From CAWBCI01 sp963787195 (GTDB taxonomy: Bacteria; Bacteroidota; Bacteroidia; Bacteroidales; JAGOPY01), in the NCBI GenBank assembly GCA_963787195.1, contig CAWBCI010000074.1:1-64000 (forward strand): a stretch of DNA of 64,000 nucleotides, in the 5' to 3' direction. This document shows, piece after piece, positions 36,722 to 43,485 of the stretch. The notes below the pieces were generated by a model, which was not told where the DNA came from, made no database searches, and worked only from the letters and a program-made list of their open reading frames with translations. The position numbers and the translations under genes were made by a program. How positions within the stretch are numbered: position 1 is the first letter of the stretch; each line of letters opens with the position of its first letter.

Positions 36722-36756
36722 AAAGAGGCTGTTATTAATATTTCAGCCTCTTTTTT
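36722..36756 (+). terminator. Intrinsic terminator
   Basis: AAAGAGGCTG at 36722-36731 pairs perfectly with CAGCCTCTTT at 36744-36753 and runs into six T. It lies 10 bases after the SecD-like stop codon. Confidence 0.9.
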
Positions 36757-36782
36757 AATTCTTTTTGACAAATCTAAAGGCT

Positions 36783-37080
36783 GGTCAGGATCCCCTGGCT
36801 ATTAGCAGAGAAGCCATTAAACTTTCGAAGTAACGATATCACGAAATATCGATATCACGAAGTGAAGTTGAAAGTTCCATTTAATTCGAAAGTTCGACAT
36901 TTCGATATTTCGACAATTCGATATTTCAATTGTGAGTTCCCACATGCACCATTATAACTCAGAGATTTCCTTTTTCACTCTACACTCTACAGTCTACACT
37001 CTACAGTCTACACTCTACACTCTCCAATTTCATCTAACTAAAGAATTATCTGAGTGCAATACGCTGGCAGATCCCGGCGA
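36783..37080. repeat. Composite dispersed repeat, copy A
   Basis: Order of parts: GATCCCCTGGCTATTAGCAG; CGAAGTAACGATATCACGAA; octamers CGACATTT/CGATATTT; TTGTGAGTTCCCACATGCAC; AACTCAGAGATTTCC; heptamers ACTCTAC/AGTCTAC; CCAATTTCATCTAACTAAAG; CAATACGCTGGCAGATCCC. The same order recurs at 38506, 40380 and 40798. The remaining 37081-37310 is AT-rich and contains no convincing gene. Confidence 0.88.
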
Positions 37081-37310
37081 ATGAGGAATCTGGCAGGTAT
37101 TTGCAGACATGAAATGAATTCAGACGGAAAAAAATCTTACCTGCCAAAAATAAAAATAGCTTTTTTTGTGATTTTTCAATCCGATGTGCGAATAATTGGG
37201 AAAAGGATTCTAAATTCTTCATCTAATTTTAAGCATAATGGAACAAACTCAAATCTCCGAAGCCACATCATATTCTCTAAAAATTACACTCAATTGTCTA
37301 AATCTAAAGA

Positions 37311-37820
37311 ATGAATAGAAATAAAGCAGATAAATTTCTTTCTATAATCGAAAGCAATAAAGGAATTCTTTATAAAGTGGCGAACTCATATTGTCGGAAC
37401 CATGAAGACAGAAAAGACCTCATACAGGAAATTATTATTCAATTGTGGAAATCTTTCGGCAAGTATAACAGTGAATATAAGTACTCAACCTGGATTTATA
37501 GAATTTCTTTGAACCTGGCCATTTCATTCTATAGAAAAGAGAACAGCAGAAAACGAATTTCAAACCCACTTACAATAGACATATTCGAATTTACCAGTAA
37601 GGAAGTCTACGATGAAAAAGAAACTGACTTAGGAATACTTGACCGGATAATTTTAAGACTTAATGATCTAGATAAGGCCTTAATACTATTATATCTTGAA
37701 GAAAAAAATTACAGGGAAATTTCAGAAATCATTGGAATTACTGAAACCAACGTTGCAACAAAAATTGCAAGAATTAAAAGCAAATTAAAAAATGAATTCA
37801 ATCAACTTAAAAATCAATAA
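37311..37820 (+). CDS. ECF-type sigma factor of the accessory region
   Basis: A 169-residue sigma-70 family protein. Region 2 is at about 10-75 (YRNHEDRKDLIQEIIIQLWK, then STWIYRISLNLAI) and region 4 at about 110-165 (LNDLDKALILLYLEEKNYRE and the helix-turn-helix ISEIIGITETNVATKIARIK). It is AT-rich and not close to the duplicated sigma factors at 11-12 kb. The next gene starts two bases after its stop and encodes a membrane protein that is its likely anti-sigma or signalling partner. Confidence 0.9.
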   Translation: MNRNKADKFLSIIESNKGILYKVANSYCRNHEDRKDLIQEIIIQLWKSFGKYNSEYKYSTWIYRISLNLAISFYRKENSRKRISNPLTIDIFEFTSKEVYDEKETDLGILDRIILRLNDLDKALILLYLEEKNYREISEIIGITETNVATKIARIKSKLKNEFNQLKNQ

Positions 37821-37821
37821 T

Positions 37822-38484
37822 ATGGAAAATACAGAGCTTATAAATATCTGGAAAGAACAAAATGCCAAAATAGAAAAGTCATTGGCACTAAACAAGCTCT
37901 TACTAAAAGAGACTATCGGCAGAAAAGCAGAATCCACTTTAAAAAGCTTAATTAAATTAAAGACTGCGGGAATTATTGCCTTTGTATTTTATCTTCTCAT
38001 ATTGGGATATGCTTTGTTTTATGCTATTTCAAATTATTCTTCCGCAAATAATTACTTTATAGTTTCAGTTTTGGCAATCGCTTTGATAAATATTAAAGGC
38101 TTTGCGGACTATATTAAACATCTCGCTTGGACAAAAAATATAAATTACGATGGCAGCGTGATGGAAATTCAGAAACGATTAGCTAAGCTTCAGGTTTCCA
38201 TAATTGACCATTCCAAATTTATGTGTTTACAGCTTCCATTTTTCACGACATTCTATTTGAGTAACAGGTGGTTTCCACAAAATGTTGGATTGCCCTACAT
38301 TATTATGCAAATTGCCGTGACAGGCAGTTTTATCTACTTTTCATATTGGTTGTACAAACAACATAAACCTGAAAACTTAAACAAAAGATGGTTTAGAAAC
38401 CTGATTGCCGGTTCCGGAGGAAAGTCCGTTGAAAAAGCCATAGAATTTTATAGGGAAATTGAAGAGTTTGAAAAAGAAAACTAA
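37822..38484 (+). CDS. Membrane protein coupled to the sigma factor
   Basis: The ATG at 37822, one base after the sigma stop codon, is preferred over an in-frame ATG at 37792 that overlaps the sigma gene. The 220-residue protein has a soluble N-terminus (1-50, MENTELINIWKEQNAKIEK), about four helices (near 52-70, 74-92, 135-150, 160-178) and a cytoplasmic C-terminus. I know of similar proteins beside sigma factors in Bacteroidota. An anti-sigma role is inference from position; the usual zinc-binding anti-sigma motif is absent. Confidence 0.75.
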   Translation: MENTELINIWKEQNAKIEKSLALNKLLLKETIGRKAESTLKSLIKLKTAGIIAFVFYLLILGYALFYAISNYSSANNYFIVSVLAIALINIKGFADYIKHLAWTKNINYDGSVMEIQKRLAKLQVSIIDHSKFMCLQLPFFTTFYLSNRWFPQNVGLPYIIMQIAVTGSFIYFSYWLYKQHKPENLNKRWFRNLIAGSGGKSVEKAIEFYREIEEFEKEN

Positions 38485-38505
38485 GGATTGAGCAATGAAG
38501 CGATC

Positions 38506-38914
38506 AAACTTTCGAAGTAGCGATATCACGAAATATCGATATCACGAAGGAAAGTTGAAAGTTCCATTTAATTCGACACTTCGACACTTCGATATTTCAG
38601 TCGTGAGTCCCCTCATACACCATTATAACTCAGAGATTTCCTTTTTCACTCTACACTCTACAGTCTACACTCTACACTCTACACTCTCCAATTTCATCTA
38701 ACTAAAGAATTATCTTAGTGCAATACGCTGGCAGATCCCCGCATGCGCGAGGATGACGTTTCCCCGCATGCGCGAGGATGACGTTTTTTGTGGGGGTCTA
38801 AAAAAGCGGCGCGGCACGCCTTTGGAAATCTTAATGGGGTGCCGCGCCGCTTTTTCTTAATCCCAAAAATGACCGTCATCCTGATGAATATCAGGATCCC
38901 TGAGCTATTTGCAG
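38506..38914. repeat. Composite dispersed repeat, copy B
   Basis: Same parts and order as copy A, followed by CCCCGCATGCGCGAGGATGA (present twice), the 17-bp hairpin at 38801-38855, and TGACCGTCATCCTGATGAAT ending in CAGGATCCCTGAGCTATTTG. The last string is also how the next copy begins, so copies are head to tail. Confidence 0.9.
38801..38855. terminator. Perfect 17-bp hairpin in repeat copy B
   Basis: AAAAAGCGGCGCGGCAC at 38801-38817 pairs perfectly with GTGCCGCGCCGCTTTTT at 38839-38855 across a 21-base loop. It is A-flanked and T-flanked, so it can act as a terminator in both directions. Confidence 0.75.
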
Positions 38915-39175
38915 TGGCTACTGCAAAGCGAAACAGTAAGCATTATTATCCATCCATTCTTTAAGGCGCAAATCCGAAATCCGAAATCATTTTCTTCATC
39001 TATCATTCCTCAGTACCTTTCTCTTATGATGCAGGTGAAATGAATGGACTGGACAGGTAAATACGGGCCTTAGAGCCAGGAGGCGAAAAACCTAAACAAG
39101 GTATAATTAATTGAAAAATATTAGCATAAGAACAAGCATCTGCAAAGAAAATCCATTTTTCTATACAGAATAAAT

Positions 39176-39208
39176 TATATTTGTAAAGAAAACGCCAAAA
39201 TCTTTACA
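39176..39208 (+). promoter_or_regulatory. Promoter and inverted repeat before the first Fic gene
   Basis: TATATTTG at 39176-39183 matches TAnnTTTG. It overlaps TGTAAAGA (39182-39189), which is repeated inverted as TCTTTACA (39201-39208), two bases before the ATG. The Fic protein has a winged-helix end, so self-binding is plausible. Confidence 0.6.
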
Positions 39209-39210
39209 TA

Positions 39211-40290
39211 ATGGATCAGAATGAAAATTGGAAATTGAGAGAACTTCCATTGACTCTTGACCTCGAGACAAAAGCAGTCTTGAAAAGCTTGCCATCAGCA
39301 CATGCGGCTTTGGCAGAATTAAAGGGAATTGCATCAACTATTCCCAATCAGATCATTTTGATTAATACGCTTGGATTGCAGGAAGCGAAAGATAGTTCTG
39401 CGATTGAAAATATAATTACAACACATGATGATTTGTATAAATCGGAATTAAACTTTGATTCTATTAAATCACCAGAAGCTAAAGAAGTTCAGAACTATAT
39501 TTCAGCATTAAAAAAAGGATTTGAATTAATTAAATACAAAGCGCTGATTACAAATAATGTAATCATTGAAATTCAAAAAGAACTTGAAGGGAATAGCGCT
39601 GGTTTCCGAAAATTGCCGGGGACTGCTTTGAAAAATTCATCTACCGGAGAAACAATTTATACACCACCACAAGACTTTGACGAAATAAACCGTTTAATGG
39701 CCAACCTTGAAAAATTTATGAACGACCCCTCAATGTGTGATTATGACCCAATTGTAAAAATGGCGATTATACATTATCAGTTTGAAAGTATCCACCCGTT
39801 TTACGATGGAAATGGACGGACAGGAAGAATAATAAATATCCTTTATTTAATCATTGAAAAATTACAAAATCTCCCGATTCTCTATTTGAGCAATTATATA
39901 ATTCAAAATAAATCAGATTATTACAGATTGTTGCAAGAACTCAGAGACGATGAAAATTGGGAAGAATGGCTTTTATTTATGATTCATGGGATTGAAGAAA
40001 CATCGCGGGAAACAATTGATTTAATTATCAAGATCCGTGATTTAATGATGGAATACAAACATACACTTCGGGATACTTACAAATTTTATAGTCAGGATTT
40101 ATTAAACAATCTATTTAAACATCCATATACAAAAATAGAATTTGTCGTCAACGATTTGAATGTGTCAAGAATAACAGCAGCTAACTACCTGAATAAATTA
40201 GCAGAGGATGGAATTTTAAGAAGAGAAAAAATTGGAACCGGAAACTACTATATAAATGAGAAATTATTTAATCTATTGGCAAAAAGATAA
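39211..40290 (+). CDS. Fic family AMP-transferase, class II
   Basis: A 359-residue Fic protein. The N-terminal inhibitory helix carries S62-xxx-E66-N67 (SSAIEN), which blocks the active site in this class. The catalytic loop is H195PFYDGNGRTGR, complete, so the protein should transfer AMP (or another nucleotide phosphate) to a target hydroxyl. A flap motif TIYTPPQDF precedes it. The C-terminus (about 290-358) is a winged-helix domain (FKHPYTKIEFVVNDLNVSRI, AANYLNKLAEDGILRRE) of the kind that binds DNA. An inverted repeat lies at its promoter. It sits between two dispersed repeats. A toxin or defence role is possible but not shown. Confidence 0.93.
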   Translation: MDQNENWKLRELPLTLDLETKAVLKSLPSAHAALAELKGIASTIPNQIILINTLGLQEAKDSSAIENIITTHDDLYKSELNFDSIKSPEAKEVQNYISALKKGFELIKYKALITNNVIIEIQKELEGNSAGFRKLPGTALKNSSTGETIYTPPQDFDEINRLMANLEKFMNDPSMCDYDPIVKMAIIHYQFESIHPFYDGNGRTGRIINILYLIIEKLQNLPILYLSNYIIQNKSDYYRLLQELRDDENWEEWLLFMIHGIEETSRETIDLIIKIRDLMMEYKHTLRDTYKFYSQDLLNNLFKHPYTKIEFVVNDLNVSRITAANYLNKLAEDGILRREKIGTGNYYINEKLFNLLAKR

Positions 40291-40379
40291 AAGACCAGTC
40301 ATACCCTGCACTTTCATTTAAGTAAAGAATTTTCTAAACGCATTCTGCAGAAAGATCCCTACTAAGCCGGGATGACGGT

Positions 40380-40797
40380 CAGGATCCTTGAGCTATTTGC
40401 AAAGAAGTCATTAAACTTTCGAAGTAGCGATATCACGAAATATCGAAGTCGCGAAGTTCGATTTAAGTTCGAAAGTTCGACATTTAATTCGACATTTCGA
40501 CAATTCGATATTTCAATTGTGAGTTCCCACATGCACCATTATAACTCAGAGATTTCCTTTTCCACTCTACACTCTACAGTCTACACTCTACACTCTCCAA
40601 TTTCATCTAACTAAAGAATTATCTAAGTGCAATACGCTGACAGATCCCCGCATGCGCGAGGATGACGTCTTTTAAGGGGACCAAGAAAGCGGCGCGGCAC
40701 GCCTTTGGAAATCTTAATGGGGTGCCGCGCCGCTTTTTCTTAATCCCAAAAATGACCGTCATCCTGATGAATATCGGGATCCTTGAGCTATTAGCAG
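40380..40797. repeat. Composite dispersed repeat, copy C
   Basis: Complete unit from CAGGATCCTTGAGCTATTTG to CGGGATCCTTGAGCTATTAG, with the same order of parts as copy B. The hairpin part is nearly identical to copy B over about 80 bases. Confidence 0.9.
40686..40736. terminator. Perfect 15-bp hairpin in repeat copy C
   Basis: AAAGCGGCGCGGCAC at 40686-40700 pairs with GTGCCGCGCCGCTTT at 40722-40736, the same 21-base loop as in copy B. Confidence 0.75.
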
Positions 40798-41045
40798 AGA
40801 AGCCATTAAACTTTCGAAGTAGCGATGTCACGAAATATCGATATCACGAAGTGAAAGTTGGAAGTTCCATTTAATTCGACATTTCGATATTTCGACAATT
40901 CGACAATTCGATATTTCAATTGTAAGTTCCCTCATGCAACTTTATAACTAGAGATTTCCTTTTTCACTCTACACTCTACAGTCTACACTTTACACTAAAT
41001 TTCCCCTTGGAAATTTCATTTTTAATCCCGAAATTTCGTTCATAA
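40798..41045. repeat. Composite dispersed repeat, copy D (partial)
   Basis: Directly abuts copy C. It runs through the octamer and heptamer parts, then switches to CTAAATTTCCCCTTGGAAAT...CCGAAATTTCGTTCAT, the end also seen at 31.9 kb. Confidence 0.85.
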
Positions 41046-41205
41046 AAAAACCAAACTAGGTGTAATAGCAAGTTTTGATGCTATAAGAAACTTTTAAACT
41101 TCTTCCAGGGGAAAATATTAGTAGCTTTCGAGGATGATAGAGGTGGATTGGATAGGGTGGGTGGATGTATACGAATACTGGATGGTATTGTAAATATGAA
41201 AAATT

Positions 41206-42084
41206 ATGGAAGTATTCAGACAAGTAACAGCGAATAATTTAACACTGAAAGACTATCCTTTTTGGAAGGAGTTGGCTATGGAAGCCTATCTTTTAGAAAA
41301 CGAGGAGATTTTAAAACTAGATAAAGATAACTTCAATGATGTAACAGTTCTTGACGCTGAAATTGCGTTGAAACAAGGAAGGAAAAATGGAGATGGACGA
41401 ATCGACATTTTGGTAAAGTACTCTGCTGAATATATTGGAATCGTTGAACTGAAAATTAATGAAATCAACGAATTTAGCCTGAAACAATTGGAAGATTATA
41501 TTGACCAGAAAGAACAGATTATAAAGTACGACAGAGATTATTGGACAGAAAGTGTAAGTCCCAAATGGGTTGGTGTTTTAGTTGGGACAGAAATTTCTAA
41601 CAAATTGAGAGATAAACTTCTTGCTGGCTACGAATACAACGGAACACCAATTGCTGGAATGACAATTAAACGTTTCCGAAGTTCCGAAAACGAGATATTT
41701 GTAATCTCAGATACTTTTTTCAGATTCAAATATCAGAGTAAGGACTATTCTAAATTCTACTTCAACGGACAAGAATATAACAAAGGAAGATTAGTGAATG
41801 CGGTTATTCGTCATTACGTTGAAAACAAACCCGAAACAACTTTTTTCGACTTAAAACAAAAATTTCCAAACTCAATTCAGGGAAATTTCGGTGTATTTGA
41901 CACAAAGGCTATTGCAGAAGGAATTTTTCAAAACTCAGGACGGAAAAGACATTATATTAATCCAGACGAAGAAATAAGATTGGTGGACGAAACGATTTGC
42001 ACTTGCACTCAATGGAATTTGGAAAATATAAAAGCATTTATAAACATAGCGAAAAATATGGGATTAAATATTGAAATTAAATAA
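41206..42084 (+). CDS. Putative PD-(D/E)XK nuclease-fold protein
   Basis: A 292-residue protein. The N-terminal half has the strand pattern of a PD-(D/E)XK nuclease: DGRIDILVKYS with Asp67, then IGIVELKINEI with Glu81 and Lys83, spaced as in the family, preceded by a helix with two Glu (33-34). A NucS/DUF91-type endonuclease is the nearest match I can recall. The C-terminal part (about 195-290, KPETTFFDLKQKFPNSIQGN, RKRHYINPDEEIRLVDETIC, TQWNLENIKAFI) resembles a small winged-helix-like module seen at the ends of restriction-type proteins. It is a single gene followed 5 bp after the stop by an attC-like repeat. A defence role is suggested by context only. Confidence 0.65.
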   Translation: MEVFRQVTANNLTLKDYPFWKELAMEAYLLENEEILKLDKDNFNDVTVLDAEIALKQGRKNGDGRIDILVKYSAEYIGIVELKINEINEFSLKQLEDYIDQKEQIIKYDRDYWTESVSPKWVGVLVGTEISNKLRDKLLAGYEYNGTPIAGMTIKRFRSSENEIFVISDTFFRFKYQSKDYSKFYFNGQEYNKGRLVNAVIRHYVENKPETTFFDLKQKFPNSIQGNFGVFDTKAIAEGIFQNSGRKRHYINPDEEIRLVDETICTCTQWNLENIKAFINIAKNMGLNIEIK

Positions 42085-42089
42085 TGACT

Positions 42090-42222
42090 GCCTAACATAG
42101 GCTATAACAAATGGCAGATTTTAAAGTATATTTGAAGCTTTGTTGCCCACGCAATTATTCGTGTTATATAATATTAAGTATAACATAAACAGCTACATGC
42201 CATATCATTATTCATTAGGCAC
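42090..42222 (+). repeat. attC-like imperfect inverted repeat after the nuclease-like gene
   Basis: Begins 5 bases after the stop codon and is 133 bases long, exactly like the element at 33486. The left end GCCTAAC fits the integron core RYYYAAC in all 7 positions; the right end ATTAGGC fits GTTRRRY in 6 of 7 and is complementary to the left end in 6 of 7. An inner pair ATGGCA (42111) / TGCCAT (42200) adds to the fold. Confidence 0.55.
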
Positions 42223-42291
42223 AAGCGTAGAAGCGACCGTACAACAATGAAATTTAATCAATCAATGACAAATAAAATGATGGCCAACGCA

Positions 42292-42333
42292 CAATGCAAA
42301 AGTGCTCCAACTCGTCCGAAAACTTTTCCATTG
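42292..42333. repeat. Imperfect hairpin upstream of the ATPase gene
   Basis: CAATGCAAAAGT at 42292-42303 pairs with ACTTTTCCATTG at 42322-42333 at 11 of 12 positions. It could be the remains of another recombination site or a terminator. Confidence 0.45.
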
Positions 42334-42458
42334 CAGCCACATACTTGTTTTCTTTGTCAACACGCAGATTATGAGACAAAATGAAATTAAAGGTGTCGAA
42401 AAGATATAGTTAGAAAATTGGATTGGAAAAGTAACATTCTTAACCGGAAATAATGTTT

Positions 42459-42466
42459 TATATTTG
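42459..42466 (+). promoter_or_regulatory. TAnnTTTG box of the ATPase/protease operon
   Basis: TATATTTG, 18 bases before the ATG at 42484, matches the Bacteroidota -7 element. Confidence 0.55.
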
Positions 42467-42483
42467 CAAAAAGGCTAATTGAT

Positions 42484-43482
42484 ATGAATCAAGCATTATT
42501 AACAAGATTATTTAAAACAATTGAGGGTGAGGAAAATACACCTTTGATGAAAATAGCCTTTAGTATTATTGAAGACGAAAAAAGAAAGGGGCATTCAAAA
42601 CTCGCTGATAAATTAGCGAAAATATTAAATGAAAATTTATCTAATAAGGAATACTTAAAGCCTACTTTTAAAATTGCTAAAGACGGAACCTATAATATTC
42701 CTGTCGATAGACGTTATAAACTACCATTAGCAACTCATATTGAGCATGATTTCTTAAGACATGAAATGGTATTATCTCCTGAGATTAATGGTAAAATTTT
42801 ACGAATAGAGCAAGAATATTTGGCAAGAGAAAGATTAGCTCATCATGGTCTCAAACCTAGAAAAAAAATTTTATTGCATGGTGCATCAGGTTGTGGAAAA
42901 TCGATGGCTGCTGAACGGCTTGCTTGGGATTTGGGTTTGCCTTTTTATAAGGTCCGCTTTGATACAATAATATCTTCTTATTTAGGAGAATCAGCATCAA
43001 ACTTGCAAAGTTTATTTAAAAGCATGGAGGATTATCCGTGTGTTCTGTTGCTTGATGAATTTGATATTATAGGTAAAAAACGAAATCTTTCATCAAATGA
43101 TGTTGGTGAAATCCATCGTATTGTAAATATTCTGTTAGGCTTATTAGAAGAATATAATGGTGAAGGAATTCTGATATGTACAACGAATTTAGAGGGGAGT
43201 ATCGACAATGCTCTATTTAGGAGATTTGATGATTTCATTGAACTTCCTAAACCTAATGAAAAAGAAATAATTGAATTGCTTAGAAATACCTTTTCGGCTT
43301 TAAATATTAATAAGAATATCGACCTAAATGATTTTTCCAATAAAATGATTGGTATGTCATATGCTATTATCGTTAAAATTGCCAATGATGCAGCAAAAAA
43401 AGCCATTATTCATTCAAATAAGGAAATATCAATTGAAGATATCGCTAATGCATTTGAAGAGAATAAAGCAATCAATAAATAA
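42484..43482 (+). CDS. AAA ATPase of an IetAS-like defence pair
   Basis: A 332-residue AAA ATPase. Walker A is G133ASGCGKS140 and Walker B is VLLLDEFD (about 184-191). Sensor 1 is ICTTN and an arginine-finger region is ALFRRFD, so ATP hydrolysis should be intact. A helical N-terminal segment (1-110) probably recognises a partner. The gene is followed 3 bp downstream by a subtilisin-like protease. An AAA ATPase directly followed by an S8 protease is the layout of IetA-IetS, known from Agrobacterium plasmids and later recognised as an antiphage system. The gene is AT-rich and inside the accessory region. Whether it acts against phage is not shown here. Confidence 0.88.
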   Translation: MNQALLTRLFKTIEGEENTPLMKIAFSIIEDEKRKGHSKLADKLAKILNENLSNKEYLKPTFKIAKDGTYNIPVDRRYKLPLATHIEHDFLRHEMVLSPEINGKILRIEQEYLARERLAHHGLKPRKKILLHGASGCGKSMAAERLAWDLGLPFYKVRFDTIISSYLGESASNLQSLFKSMEDYPCVLLLDEFDIIGKKRNLSSNDVGEIHRIVNILLGLLEEYNGEGILICTTNLEGSIDNALFRRFDDFIELPKPNEKEIIELLRNTFSALNINKNIDLNDFSNKMIGMSYAIIVKIANDAAKKAIIHSNKEISIEDIANAFEENKAINK

Positions 43483-43485
43483 TTA

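Larger units (their letters stand above)
38485..39210. other. Gap filled mainly by repeat copy B
   Basis: 726 bp, of which 38506-38914 is repeat. The rest (38915-39210) contains AAATCCGAAATCCGAAATC near 38971 and the Fic promoter. No gene is seen. Confidence 0.65.
40291..41205. other. Gap with tandem repeat copies C and D
   Basis: 915 bp. Copies C and D fill 40380-41045. The last 160 bases before the nuclease-like gene are AT-rich and should contain its promoter. No gene is seen. Confidence 0.65.
42085..42483. other. Gap with two structured elements
   Basis: 399 bp between the nuclease-like gene and the ATPase gene. It holds the attC-like repeat (42090-42222), a 12-bp hairpin (42292-42333) and the promoter of the ATPase/protease pair. 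No gene is seen. Confidence 0.65.

Noticed and set aside
37054..37314. Open frame of 86 codons before the sigma factor
   Set aside because: It begins inside the composite repeat and has no recognisable domain.
38495..38701. Open frames inside repeat copies (also 40372-40614 and 40662-40874)
   Set aside because: They are translations of the dispersed repeats, with similar peptides from each copy; not genes.
36783..41045. Possible CRISPR array
   Set aside because: Repeats are composite, hundreds of bases long and not separated by unique spacers of constant length; no cas gene is present.
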